A stretch of DNA of 58,963 bases from Sphingobacteriales bacterium (GTDB taxonomy: Bacteria > Bacteroidota > Bacteroidia > Chitinophagales > Chitinophagaceae), in the NCBI GenBank assembly GCA_027484425.1, contig JAIXSZ010000046.1:1-58963 (forward strand), given 5' to 3'. Position 1 is the stretch's first letter. Each line of letters opens with the position of its first letter. Below, in pieces: positions 43,735 to 53,332 of this stretch. Position numbers and translations under genes: made by a program. The notes below the pieces were generated by a model. It searched no databases, was not told the origin of the DNA, and was given only the letters and a program-made list of their open reading frames with translations.

Positions 43735-45492
43735 TTAAAAAGGTATATCGTCGCTGGATGATGGTTTAGGGGGGGGCATTTTACCAGGCATATCATCATC
43801 CTCCCAATTCATATTATTTGCCTTAGACTGCTTGGTCTGAAAACCACCATCTGGTATAAACAATTTAGACCCGCTGAAATCACTCATATCTCTGTCCATA
43901 TCTCTCCTTAGCCCTATTCCAGCCGATGGATTATCTCTTGAGCCTCGGTTAAAACCACCTCCATCTGTTTTACCACCACCTCCATTTCCACCAAATCCAC
44001 CTCCATTATTACCACCTCCACCACTTGGAAAATTACCACCTCCACTTGGCTTACCTCTGTTGGCATCAAAGTGGTCGTCTTCCATATCCACAAACTTCTG
44101 GTACTCTTTTATAAACCTTACCTTCACCGATCCTGTACTACCATTACGGTGCTTGGCTATGTGTATGTGTGTTTCACCTTCCACAGTTTCTCCCATTTCA
44201 TCATTGGTTATACCATGATACTCAGGTCTGTACAAGAACATTACCAAATCCGCATCCTGCTCTATCGCTCCCGATTCCCTAAGGTCACTCAACTGTGGTA
44301 TCTTCGATTCTTTACGGGTTTCCACCGAACGGTTAAGCTGTGACAACGCAATAATAGGCACCTCCAGTTCTTTAGCCAGTGCTTTCAGATCTCTAGATAT
44401 TTTACTGATTTCTTGCTCCCTGTTACCACCTTTCTCCACACTAGCCTGCATCAACTGTAGGTAATCTATCAGTATCATCTCTATGCCGTGTTTCTGCTTC
44501 AGTCGTCTTGCTTTGGCCCTAAGCTCAAATATGTTCAATGCCGCCTGATCATCAATAAATATTTTTGCTTGCGACAGTTTCCCCATTCGCTGCGACATCT
44601 GTATAAACTCATGTTCTGCCATTTTACCGCGGGTAATAGCTTCCATACCTACTTCCGATACACAACTCAGCATCCTTTTCACTATCTGACCTGCACCCAT
44701 CTCTAACGAGAACAATGCCACAGGAAACTGCCTTCCAGCATTCATTGCTGCATTCATTGCCAAATTAAGTGTAAATGCTGTTTTACCCACAGCCGGACGC
44801 GCTGCCAATATGATGAGATCCGTTTTCTGCCAGCCACCCGTTATTGCGTCCAGCCCTGCAAAACATGATGGAACACCTGTTATATCATCTGTTTTCTTTC
44901 GGTTCTCCTCTATCTCGCTCATGGTACGCACCAGTACCTCTTGCAAACTTTTAAAGTTTTTGCGCAAGTGTTTGTCTGTAATCTCGTATAGTCCCGACTC
45001 TGCCTTATCTAGCAGGTCAAAAACATCTGTACTGTCTTCATATGCTTCACTAATAACTGCTCCACTTATGCGTATCAGCTCTCGCTGAATGAACTTCTCC
45101 ATCACCAACCTTGCGTGTGCCTCTACGTGCGCACTTGATAACACACTTGTTGTCAGACGGGTAAGAAAATAAGCCCCGCCTACTATCTCTAATTCGTTGG
45201 TTCTTCTTAGTTCTTCGGTTATGGTCAGCAAGTCTACAGGCGTTCCCTTATCAAACAACCTACGCATTGCAGAGTATATTTTCTGATGTGCATCTACATA
45301 AAAACAGTCTTCACTTTGTATGATCTCTAATACCTGAGCAAAAGTATCCTTCTCTAGCATCGATGCGCCCAGCACCGCTTCTTCCAGCTCTGGCGCTTGT
45401 GGTGGCACTTTGCCATACACCATTGTTGATAGGTCAGACTTGCGGGCTGATGCACGTGTTGCACCAAAATCTTTCTTGATATTAACGGCCAT
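43735..45492 (-). CDS. dnaB: Replicative DNA helicase DnaB with Gly-rich tail and SSB-like tip
   Basis: This 585-residue hexameric helicase unwinds DNA at the fork. The N-terminal collar (about 25-125, PQAPELEEAVLGASMLEKD) is followed by the RecA core: Walker A in AARPAVGKTAFTLN, FSLEMGAGQIVKRML, Walker B in IDYLQLM, ALSQLNRSVE, and the arginine-finger segment PQLSDLRESGAIEQDADLV. After about residue 476 there is an unusual 109-residue tail: Gly/Asn-rich, then DMDRDMSDF, then a Pro/Ser stretch ending PPPKPSSSDDIPF. The last five residues DDIPF equal the conserved acidic tip of single-stranded DNA-binding protein. DnaA-like boxes lie upstream. No intein is present. Confidence 0.95.
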   Translation of the reverse strand: MAVNIKKDFGATRASARKSDLSTMVYGKVPPQAPELEEAVLGASMLEKDTFAQVLEIIQSEDCFYVDAHQKIYSAMRRLFDKGTPVDLLTITEELRRTNELEIVGGAYFLTRLTTSVLSSAHVEAHARLVMEKFIQRELIRISGAVISEAYEDSTDVFDLLDKAESGLYEITDKHLRKNFKSLQEVLVRTMSEIEENRKKTDDITGVPSCFAGLDAITGGWQKTDLIILAARPAVGKTAFTLNLAMNAAMNAGRQFPVALFSLEMGAGQIVKRMLSCVSEVGMEAITRGKMAEHEFIQMSQRMGKLSQAKIFIDDQAALNIFELRAKARRLKQKHGIEMILIDYLQLMQASVEKGGNREQEISKISRDLKALAKELEVPIIALSQLNRSVETRKESKIPQLSDLRESGAIEQDADLVMFLYRPEYHGITNDEMGETVEGETHIHIAKHRNGSTGSVKVRFIKEYQKFVDMEDDHFDANRGKPSGGGNFPSGGGGNNGGGFGGNGGGGKTDGGGFNRGSRDNPSAGIGLRRDMDRDMSDFSGSKLFIPDGGFQTKQSKANNMNWEDDDMPGKMPPPKPSSSDDIPF

Positions 45493-45698
45493 TATTTGAT
45501 TCTAAACGTTATATAGTGAGTTAATTATTTTAATGTATATACTTCCTGCAGAAGAAAAATGGTCCTTTTTAGCTACGAGATGTTCTGCCACCAATGTTAA
45601 GCCAAGATTAAGGAACGATTAACGCCCGCCGGAACAAGCGAAAGTAATTGCGAAAGTCAGAACCTCAAAAAAAATCATCGGGTATAGTTTTAAGCACC

Positions 45699-45801
45699 TT
45701 ACACACATTTTATCCACAGTTTCTAAACATAAAGTTCCGAAAACGACGCCGTATTCCACACATAAATTAAATTACTCACCATTACCCACACACTATCCAC
45801 A
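45699..45801 (+). promoter_or_regulatory. Cluster of DnaA-box-like sequences between dnaB and pheT (candidate oriC or DnaA-regulated promoter)
   Basis: TTATCCACA at 45710-45718 equals the DnaA-box consensus. TTACCCACA (45782-45790) and CTATCCACA (45793-45801) each have one mismatch, and TTACACACA (45699-45707) and TATTCCACA (45752-45760) have two. All five point the same way in 103 bp, with AT-rich sequence between (AAATTAAATTAC, 45765-45776). Genes diverge here: dnaB to the left, pheT/ileS/dnaK to the right. The rest of 45493-45896 shows a pheT -7 box (45870) and no gene. Confidence 0.55.
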
Positions 45802-45869
45802 GTGCTATGTGCTTAAATCATTTTGTTAACCGTTTTTTTAAGATGCTACTTTTTGCTATCATCATGGGC

Positions 45870-45877
45870 TATCTTTG
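45870..45877 (+). promoter_or_regulatory. -7 box of pheT
   Basis: TATCTTTG, exact match, 19 bp before the ATG at 45897. A TTTG at 45852-45855 is only 14 bp away, shorter than usual. The box lies downstream of an in-frame ATG at 45807, excluding that start. Confidence 0.5.
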
Positions 45878-45896
45878 CCCAAATTCATTATCAGAG

Positions 45897-48302
45897 ATGA
45901 CTATTTCTTTTCAATGGCTGCTTCAGTACCTACCCACTTCACTACCTGTAGGCGACCTTAGCAACATTCTTACATCAATAGGCCTTGAAGTAGAGGCTGT
46001 AGAAACCGTAGAAACTATAAAAGGCGGCCTGAACGGACTATTGATAGGAGAAATACTCACCTGCGACAGACACCCCAACGCCGACAAACTAAGTGTAACA
46101 ACAGTAAATATAGGAGCAGATTCGCCAGTACAAATTGTATGCGGGGCTCCCAACGTAGCTGCTGGGCAAAAGGTAGTGGTAGCACCCGTAGGTACCACTG
46201 TACACCCTACCGAAGGTGAACCATTTCTGATTAAAAAAGCAAAAATTAGAGGCGAAGAAAGTGCAGGCATGATCTGTGCAGAAGACGAAATTGGTTTGGG
46301 CAAAAGTCACGATGGCATCATGATATTGCCCTCTGACGCTATCGTAGGCACCACTGCTCGTGCTTACTTTGACATACCAGAATCAGATTTCGCCATCCAC
46401 ATTGGCCTAACCCCCAACAGATCAGACGCCAATAGCCACATTGGTGTTGCTCGCGATGTGTGTGCTTGGTTATCTCACCATCACAAAACGCAACATGTAG
46501 TCGTTAGCCCAGCCATTTCTGAAATAAAAGTTCAGGAAACTGCTCCGATTTCAGTGTCTATTCTGAATACCGATGCTTGCCCCAGATATACTGGCGTATA
46601 CCTGACAAACGTCACAATATCAGACTCCCCAAAATGGCTGCAAGAAAAATTAAGCACCATTGGCGTTCGCAGTATAAATAACGTGGTAGATGTTACCAAT
46701 TACGTGCTGCATGAGTACGGACAACCCTTACACGCATTTGATGCAGATAAAATAGCAGGCAAAAAAATCATTGTGGACTGTCTGCAAGAAGGCACACCCT
46801 TCTTGGGACTCGACGATAAAGAAAGAAAACTTAGGGCTGGCGATCTGATGATTTGCGACGACAACGGTCCTATTGCCATGGGAGGCGTATTTGGCGGCAA
46901 GGACAGTGGCATCACTACCGCTACCACCAATGTTTTTCTGGAAAGCGCCTACTTCTCGCCCATGCATATCAGGCGTAGTTCATTACACCATGGTTTGCGA
47001 ACAGATGCCGCTACTCACTTCGAAAAAGGAGTGGATATTAATAATGTAATACCAGCGTTGACGCGTGCAGCAGCTTTAATTACTAGTATAGCTAGTGGCG
47101 AAATAGCGTCATCAATTGTCGACGTATATCCGCATGTATTGATGCCTAACACCGTTAATGTTTCTTATACCTATATCTACAAACTGAGCGGTAAAGATTA
47201 TGGCAAAGAAGCTATCAAAAACATACTGATTGCGCTAGGTTTCGTAATAGTTGCCGAGTCAGATGATAATCTTACACTTGAGGTACCTACCAACAAACCA
47301 GACGTTACACAACCCGCAGATATTGTAGAAGAAATCCTTCGCATCGACGGACTAGACAATATCGCCATCCCCGAAAAACTAAATATCTCTCTTATCAAGG
47401 CGCTGCCCAGCGACAGAGAAATCAGACAACGCATGGCACAACTATTATGTGGTGCTGGACTGCAAGAAATAGTTACAAACTCTATAACAAACAGCAAATA
47501 CTACCCTGAGCACCCTACCCTAGTACGAATGATAAATAGCCTCAGTAGCGAATTGGATGTGATGCGTCCTTCTATGCTCGAAAGCGGATTGGAAGTAATT
47601 CAGTATAACTGCAATCGCAAAAGCACAGACCTCGCTTTGTTTGAGTTTGGTAATGTATATGATCAACTTGAATCAAAGTACAACCAAGAATCCCGATTGG
47701 CTATATGGACTACCGGCAATACCACCAAGGGCAACTGGCAACAAAAAGCTACAAAAAACGATATCTATTATCTAAAAGGGCTGGTATTGAATTTGATGAG
47801 CTACTGTGGTATAAGCAACACTGGCATATCGTATGCCGAAACCAGTTCAGAAATAACATGGAAATGGAAAAACCAACCATTATGCACAATCTCTAAAGTT
47901 TCTCAGGAGAGATTAAGCTTGTTCGATATAAAACAAGAAGTTTATCATGCCGATATCCGCTGGGATCTTTGGGTTAAAGCCTGTGCAACTTCTCGTATCA
48001 AATATACTGAAGTGCCAAAGTTCCCTGCAGTAAACAGAGATCTTGCAATAGTTATCGACAAGCAAGTTACTTATCAACAAGTACAAGATGTAACTGCACA
48101 ACTGAAAATAACTGAATTAAAGTCTTTTGGTTTGTTCGACATCTTCGAAAGTGAAAAATTGGGTCAAGATAAAAAGTCTTATGCACTCAACTATACTTTC
48201 CAGCTACATGACCGTACACTAACAGACACAGAAACAGAAGAATTAATGAAAAAACTGACTGAAACCTATAAAAACAAACTTAGTGCCCTAATACGTGAAT
48301 AA
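45897..48302 (+). CDS. pheT: Phenylalanyl-tRNA synthetase beta subunit
   Basis: This 801-residue subunit joins PheS to charge tRNA-Phe. Order: N-terminal MTISFQWLLQYLP, tRNA-binding (OB) domain (about 40-150, LLIGEILTCDRHPNADKLSVTTVNIG), B3/B4 editing region (PRYTGVYLTNVTI, INNVVDVTNYVLHEYGQPLHAFD), B5 (about 400-480), catalytic-like core with RIDGLDNIAIP, and the C-terminal anticodon-binding domain (FPAVNRDLAIVIDK to TLTDTETEELMKKL). The frame opens at 45807, but the ATG at 45897 gives the normal N-terminus. pheS is not adjacent. The coiled-coil gene begins on the last base of its stop. Confidence 0.96.
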   Translation: MTISFQWLLQYLPTSLPVGDLSNILTSIGLEVEAVETVETIKGGLNGLLIGEILTCDRHPNADKLSVTTVNIGADSPVQIVCGAPNVAAGQKVVVAPVGTTVHPTEGEPFLIKKAKIRGEESAGMICAEDEIGLGKSHDGIMILPSDAIVGTTARAYFDIPESDFAIHIGLTPNRSDANSHIGVARDVCAWLSHHHKTQHVVVSPAISEIKVQETAPISVSILNTDACPRYTGVYLTNVTISDSPKWLQEKLSTIGVRSINNVVDVTNYVLHEYGQPLHAFDADKIAGKKIIVDCLQEGTPFLGLDDKERKLRAGDLMICDDNGPIAMGGVFGGKDSGITTATTNVFLESAYFSPMHIRRSSLHHGLRTDAATHFEKGVDINNVIPALTRAAALITSIASGEIASSIVDVYPHVLMPNTVNVSYTYIYKLSGKDYGKEAIKNILIALGFVIVAESDDNLTLEVPTNKPDVTQPADIVEEILRIDGLDNIAIPEKLNISLIKALPSDREIRQRMAQLLCGAGLQEIVTNSITNSKYYPEHPTLVRMINSLSSELDVMRPSMLESGLEVIQYNCNRKSTDLALFEFGNVYDQLESKYNQESRLAIWTTGNTTKGNWQQKATKNDIYYLKGLVLNLMSYCGISNTGISYAETSSEITWKWKNQPLCTISKVSQERLSLFDIKQEVYHADIRWDLWVKACATSRIKYTEVPKFPAVNRDLAIVIDKQVTYQQVQDVTAQLKITELKSFGLFDIFESEKLGQDKKSYALNYTFQLHDRTLTDTETEELMKKLTETYKNKLSALIRE

Positions 48303-48577
48303 TGCTTGCTCTAGATAACCTTAGTAAAAAAATAAACTTGCTTATCAAAAAGCAAGCAGCACTCGAAGCCGAAAACAACAGGCTCAAGGCAATTATTGCC
48401 GCTCATGAAGAAAATGAGAAAAAACTAAACGCTAAGTTAGCTTCTCTCGACAATAATCTGGTTAGTGTTCGCATGGACAACAAAACCGAAAACACCGAAG
48501 AAAGAGAAAACATGGTCCGCCAGCTCGATAAATTGATTCAGGAAATTGATATTATACTCAATACCCTTAATGATTAA
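48302..48577 (+). CDS. Small coiled-coil protein following pheT
   Basis: A 91-residue protein that is almost wholly helical with heptad-like repeats (LSKKINLLIKKQAALEAENNRLKAIIAAHEENEKKL) and no hydrophobic segment. It starts at TAATG on the pheT stop, so it is coupled to pheT. A comparable coiled-coil gene sits after pheT in many Bacteroidota genomes, next to zapA and rny, and has been compared to ZapB-like division factors. Here neither follows. The end overlaps the next gene by 8 bp. Role unknown; division is a guess. Confidence 0.75.
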   Translation: MLALDNLSKKINLLIKKQAALEAENNRLKAIIAAHEENEKKLNAKLASLDNNLVSVRMDNKTENTEERENMVRQLDKLIQEIDIILNTLND

Positions 48578-49073
48578 TAAGCACAAATACAATTTCTACC
48601 ATATTGCAGCAGTCCTCACAGCACTGCTGTTTTCTTCGTGCACACAAGAACGGCAACCATGTATAACGCCTAAGTATGCCAGCCTAATACTAAAGACAGT
48701 AAGACTGAATGCCTCTGGCAGTGTCGTAGACACTCCCATGCCTGCTGCAGTGTTTGGTGCTATTACAGACTCTGGAACAAAGGGTATCATTTTCCCTCGT
48801 AGTGCTACCTTTTCTTTATCCCTATCTCCAGTTAGCGACTCTTGCCGTTGGATTTTTGCTCCAGATACCACCACTGGTACGCTGGCCGACACAATAACAT
48901 TTAAGTATAATCGTCAACTCGAATTTATATCTAATGCGTGTGGTTACACCTATTTTTACGGTCTCACTCGCGTTACCAGCACCAACAGAAACATTGATTC
49001 TATAATTATCACAAATACTACTGTTACCAACAATGTCAACAACAGCCACTTACAGGTATTTATTCGCCCTTAG
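48570..49073 (+). CDS. DUF6452 family lipoprotein
   Basis: This 167-residue protein has a lipoprotein signal (lipobox LLFSSC, about residues 20-25). The mature part is beta-rich: ASLILKTVRLNASGSVVDTPMPAA, FSLSLSPVSDSCRWIF, DTITFKYNRQLEFISNACGYTYFY. The pattern of Cys pairs and the FISNACGY segment are typical of DUF6452. It always, to my knowledge, sits beside a DUF6048 gene, as here. The start at 48570 overlaps the coiled-coil gene by 8 bp. An earlier in-frame ATG (48546) would lie deeper inside it. The end overlaps DUF6048 by 41 bp. Confidence 0.8.
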   Translation: MINKHKYNFYHIAAVLTALLFSSCTQERQPCITPKYASLILKTVRLNASGSVVDTPMPAAVFGAITDSGTKGIIFPRSATFSLSLSPVSDSCRWIFAPDTTTGTLADTITFKYNRQLEFISNACGYTYFYGLTRVTSTNRNIDSIIITNTTVTNNVNNSHLQVFIRP

Positions 49074-49779
49074 CCTTAGTCTACTTTGTCTGGGAGCGCT
49101 GCCTGTATTTGCTCAATCAGACACTGCCACTAACGCCGAAGAAAAAACACCCGATCGACCCAAAAACATAGCAGGGCACCAGCTGTCGATTGGGTTTGAT
49201 ATAGCTGCTCCGGTTCGCAACTATCTCACAAGCAACAGGTATAGTTATGAGTTAGAAGTAAGCTATTATCACAAAAAAGAATATTATTGGGTGGCCGAAG
49301 GTGGATGGGGTGGCTCTAACGTCATTTTTAATGACCTCAAGTACAACACCACAAATTATTTCGGCAGACTAGGCTTCAACAAAAGCATATTGTATCGCGA
49401 AAGCACCCACGACTGGGACATGATGTTCATAGGTATGAGAGTTGCCCTCAGCAATGTTAACAGAGGTGATGCCACTTACACCGTCATAGACTCTGTATGG
49501 GGAAATCAACCCGGAGTCAGTGCTGGCAAAAACTTCGTAGCAGGCTGGCTAGAAATTACTACTGGCATGAGAGTAGAACTTGCCAAAGGATTACTAGCTG
49601 GCTGGAACCTTAGAGGAAAATTCCTTATGAATGGAAGATCTTTCAAAGATTTAGCACCTATCAACATTGCTGGCTTTGGAAGAGGTGATAAAAACGCAAA
49701 TTTCGATTTCAACCTTTACCTATCTTACGCTATACGATGGAGTAGAAAAAATAACCCCACTCCCCCAACAACTAAATAA
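49033..49779 (+). CDS. DUF6048 family outer-membrane protein
   Basis: A 248-residue exported protein with a signal peptide (residues 1-27, ending VFAQ). It has a beta-barrel-like strand pattern (HQLSIGFDIAAPVRNYL, YELEVSYYHKKEYYWVAEGGWGGSN, NYFGRLGFNKSILY) and the DUF6048 tail NFDFNLYLSYAIRW. It overlaps the DUF6452 gene by 41 bp, so it is tightly coupled. An outer-membrane barrel paired with a surface lipoprotein is inferred. Function unknown. This pair follows pheT and the coiled-coil gene as a four-gene unit. Confidence 0.8.
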   Translation: MSTTATYRYLFALSLSLLCLGALPVFAQSDTATNAEEKTPDRPKNIAGHQLSIGFDIAAPVRNYLTSNRYSYELEVSYYHKKEYYWVAEGGWGGSNVIFNDLKYNTTNYFGRLGFNKSILYRESTHDWDMMFIGMRVALSNVNRGDATYTVIDSVWGNQPGVSAGKNFVAGWLEITTGMRVELAKGLLAGWNLRGKFLMNGRSFKDLAPINIAGFGRGDKNANFDFNLYLSYAIRWSRKNNPTPPTTK

Positions 49780-49891
49780 CTAACCCTACCCTGACATCAT
49801 TACTTTAATAGTACGCCACCCCAAACATGCCTTAATCCCCAACATTTCCACACTGCTGGCTTAGTAAAAAATAAATTCAAAATAATCTCAC

Positions 49892-49899
49892 TACCTTTG
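49892..49899 (+). promoter_or_regulatory. -7 box of ileS
   Basis: TACCTTTG, exact match, 101 bp before the ATG at 50001. The leader shows no T-box element. No -33 TTG at the usual distance. Confidence 0.45.
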
Positions 49900-50000
49900 C
49901 GCCTTGATTTTTTATAGGTTGGGACTTTTGTGTATTATACAAATAAAATATTTATTTAATACAAAGACCCAGCACCCTTCACTTTACATAGACGCTGGTA

Positions 50001-53000
50001 ATGAATAAATACAGGGAAAATAAAGGTTTGAATATGCCTTCCATAGAGCAAGAAATACTTGCTGCTTGGAAAGAGGAAAGTTGTTTCGAGAATAGTGTAA
50101 CCCAACGAGACGGTGCTGAAACATTCGTTTTTTATGAGGGCCCACCCAGTGCCAATGGTATGCCAGGGATACACCATGTGATTTCTCGTACACTCAAAGA
50201 CTTAGTCTGCCGTTACAAAACCATGCAAGGCTACCAGGTGCAGCGCAAAGCCGGTTGGGATACACATGGTCTACCAGTCGAGTTGGGCGTAGAAAAAGAA
50301 TTAGGTATCACTAAAGAGGACATAGGTGTAAAAATTACGGTAGAAGATTACAACCGCAAATGTCGCGAGGTGGTAATGCGCTACAAAGACAAGTGGGAAG
50401 AAATTACCGAAAAAATGGGCTACTGGGTAGATATGGGTAACCCCTATATTACCTTCGATAACAAATACATAGAAACACTTTGGTGGGCTCTTAAGCAACT
50501 GCACCAGAAGGGTTACCTATACAAAAGCGTAAGCATACAACCCTATTCTCCAGCAGCCGGTACTGGTCTTAGTAGTCACGAGCTCAATCAGCCTGGCACC
50601 TACAAGGACGTTAAAGATACCACTGTGGTAGCCATGTTCTCTGCTGTACGAAATGATCAATCTCAGCTACTCTACAACCATGTAGGCACTGATGAGATCA
50701 TATCATTTATGGCATGGACTACTACCCCTTGGACGTTACCTAGCAATTGTGGTCTTACAGTGGGTCCCGAAATAACTTACGCATTAGTAAAAACTTTCAA
50801 CCCTTATACCCATCAGCCCTGCAATGTGGTACTTGCTACTGCATTGCTGCACAAATACTTCAAATCAGAACAACAAAATGTAGATTTTGCTACCTACAAT
50901 AACGATAGCAAACAAATACCTTGGACAATCCTTGCCGAATACAAAGGCAGCGAACTAGATGGAATCAGATACGAGCAATTGCTACCATTTGACGGCAACA
51001 CCAGCGATATAGCTGGTGGAGACCCATGGCGCATTATCACCGGCGACTTCGTCACCACCGAAGACGGTACTGGTATCGTACACACAGCACCAGCTTTTGG
51101 TGCAGACGACTACCGTGTGGGCAAAAAGAACAACATCGGTATCCTCACCATGGTAGACCGCGAAGGTAAATTCAACAACTACACAGGTGAATTCAGTGGA
51201 AGATATGTAAAAAACTACAAAAACGACCCCGATTACACCGACGTAGATGTAGACATAGCCGTAAAACTAAAATTAAGTGGCCATGCCTTTAGGGTAGAAA
51301 AATACGAACACACCTACCCTCACTGCTGGCGCACAGACAAACCAATTCTCTATTATCCGCTCGATGCATGGTTTATCAAAACCACCGCAGTCAAAGACCG
51401 AATGATAGAACTAAACAAAACCATCAACTGGAAACCCAAAGCCACTGGCGAAGGTAGATTTGGCAACTGGCTGGAAAACATGGTGGATTGGAACCTCAGC
51501 CGCAGCCGCTTTTGGGGCACGCCATTACCTGTATGGGTAAGCGAAGATGGCAATCAATCCAAATGTATAGGTAGTATTGAAGAACTGAAAAAAGAAATAG
51601 AAAAGGCCAACACACTGCTCAACATCAACCAGTTTGTTGATGATGCTACCCTCGACCTGCACAAACCATACGTAGACCAATGGATATTGGCTACAGATGA
51701 TGGCAAACCCATGCGTCGCGAACCAGATCTTATAGATGTGTGGTTCGATAGTGGTGCTATGCCTTATGCTCAACTTCATTACCCCTTCGAGCAAAGCGAA
51801 AACAACGATATAAAGAAAAATTTCCCCGCCGACTTCATTGCCGAAGGCGTTGATCAGACACGTGGTTGGTTCTACACCCTGCATGCACTCAGCGTTATGC
51901 TGTTCGATAGCGTGGCATACAAAACCGTTGTAAGTAATGGTCTAGTGCTCGACAAAAACGGCAATAAAATGAGTAAACGAGTGGGTAATGTAGTAGACCC
52001 ATTCATAACCATCGAGCAAAATAGTGCTGATGCCACTCGTTGGTATCTTATCACTAATGCCTCACCTTGGGATAGTCTCAAGTTCGACAACGAAGGTATA
52101 AAAGAGGTACAGCGCAAGTACTTTGGCACGCTCTACAACACCTACCAATTTTTTGCGCTGTATGCCAATGTCGATAAATTCACATTTAGCGAAACCTACA
52201 TACCTGTTCACGAACGCCCGGAAATAGACAGATGGATACTTTCTAGTTTGCAGAGCCTAGTTAAAAAAGTAACTTCTTGCCTAGACGATTACGAACCCAC
52301 TCAAGCAGGCAGAGCCATGGAATACTTCCTCGATGAGCAACTAAGCAATTGGTATGTTCGCCTGTGCCGTCGTAGATTTTGGAAAGGAGAATATGAACAT
52401 GATAAAATATGTGCCTACCAAACATTGTATGAGTGTCTGGAAACACTATCCCTACTCATGGCCCCTATAGCTCCGTTTTTTGCTGATTGGCTATTCCGAA
52501 ATCTTAATGAGGTTACTCAATACCGCACACTTACAAGCGTTCATCTAGGTGAATATCCATTTGTAAAAGAAGAATTGATAGACGAAAGCTTGGAAGAAAG
52601 AATGCAAATGGCACAAGACATTTCTTCATTAGTACTATCTCTTAGAAAAAAGGTTAACATAAAAGTACGCCAACCGCTTAGTCGCATACTTGTACCTGTG
52701 CTTAATAGCACCATGCAGCAACAAATAATAAAAATAGAAGAGCTATTAAAAAATGAGGTAAACATCAAATCAGTAGAATATATCACTGATACAGAAGGCT
52801 TTATAAATAAGAAAATAAAACCAAACTTCAAAGCACTGGGTACTCGTATGGGTGCCAAAATGAAAAGTGTAGCTGCTGCCATAAACAATATGACTCAGCA
52901 AGAAATAAATGAATTGGAACGTCAAAACAGCTTTACAATCAATATCAACGACGAACCAGTTACCATTAATCTTGCAGATGTTGACATAATTGCAGACGAT

Positions 53001-53330
53001 ATACCAGGTTGGTCCGTTGCCAATAAGGAAAATCTCACTGTTGCACTCGATATCACACTCACCACCCAACTCATCGAAGAAGGTATTGCAAGAGAGCTGG
53101 TAAATAGAGTGCAAAAAGAAAGAAAAGACTCAGGACTTGACGTCACAGACCGAATCCTATTAACATTAGATTCACCAGTAGAACTTAATAACGCAATAAT
53201 TAATTTTAGTAGCTATATTTGCGCCGAAATTTTAGCTGATAATATTGCAATAGCACCGGTAAAAGATAATGGGACTGAAATAGAGATAAACGATGTAACA
53301 TTCAAAATACTCATATCAAAAACCAACTAG
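50001..53330 (+). CDS. ileS: Isoleucyl-tRNA synthetase
   Basis: This 1,109-residue class I synthetase charges tRNA-Ile and edits valine. The ATP-binding motif is GIHHV (near residues 56-60, replacing HIGH), the second motif is NKMSKRVGN, with the CP1 editing domain between (TTTPWTLPSNCGL, HTAPAFGADDY). The anticodon-binding region follows. The length and GxHH-type motif match the IleS2/eukaryote-like branch, which is often less sensitive to mupirocin; this is knowledge of the family, not shown here. The downstream DksA-like gene starts 2 bp after the stop. Confidence 0.96.
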   Translation: MNKYRENKGLNMPSIEQEILAAWKEESCFENSVTQRDGAETFVFYEGPPSANGMPGIHHVISRTLKDLVCRYKTMQGYQVQRKAGWDTHGLPVELGVEKELGITKEDIGVKITVEDYNRKCREVVMRYKDKWEEITEKMGYWVDMGNPYITFDNKYIETLWWALKQLHQKGYLYKSVSIQPYSPAAGTGLSSHELNQPGTYKDVKDTTVVAMFSAVRNDQSQLLYNHVGTDEIISFMAWTTTPWTLPSNCGLTVGPEITYALVKTFNPYTHQPCNVVLATALLHKYFKSEQQNVDFATYNNDSKQIPWTILAEYKGSELDGIRYEQLLPFDGNTSDIAGGDPWRIITGDFVTTEDGTGIVHTAPAFGADDYRVGKKNNIGILTMVDREGKFNNYTGEFSGRYVKNYKNDPDYTDVDVDIAVKLKLSGHAFRVEKYEHTYPHCWRTDKPILYYPLDAWFIKTTAVKDRMIELNKTINWKPKATGEGRFGNWLENMVDWNLSRSRFWGTPLPVWVSEDGNQSKCIGSIEELKKEIEKANTLLNINQFVDDATLDLHKPYVDQWILATDDGKPMRREPDLIDVWFDSGAMPYAQLHYPFEQSENNDIKKNFPADFIAEGVDQTRGWFYTLHALSVMLFDSVAYKTVVSNGLVLDKNGNKMSKRVGNVVDPFITIEQNSADATRWYLITNASPWDSLKFDNEGIKEVQRKYFGTLYNTYQFFALYANVDKFTFSETYIPVHERPEIDRWILSSLQSLVKKVTSCLDDYEPTQAGRAMEYFLDEQLSNWYVRLCRRRFWKGEYEHDKICAYQTLYECLETLSLLMAPIAPFFADWLFRNLNEVTQYRTLTSVHLGEYPFVKEELIDESLEERMQMAQDISSLVLSLRKKVNIKVRQPLSRILVPVLNSTMQQQIIKIEELLKNEVNIKSVEYITDTEGFINKKIKPNFKALGTRMGAKMKSVAAAINNMTQQEINELERQNSFTININDEPVTINLADVDIIADDIPGWSVANKENLTVALDITLTTQLIEEGIARELVNRVQKERKDSGLDVTDRILLTLDSPVELNNAIINFSSYICAEILADNIAIAPVKDNGTEIEINDVTFKILISKTN

Positions 53331-53332
53331 TT

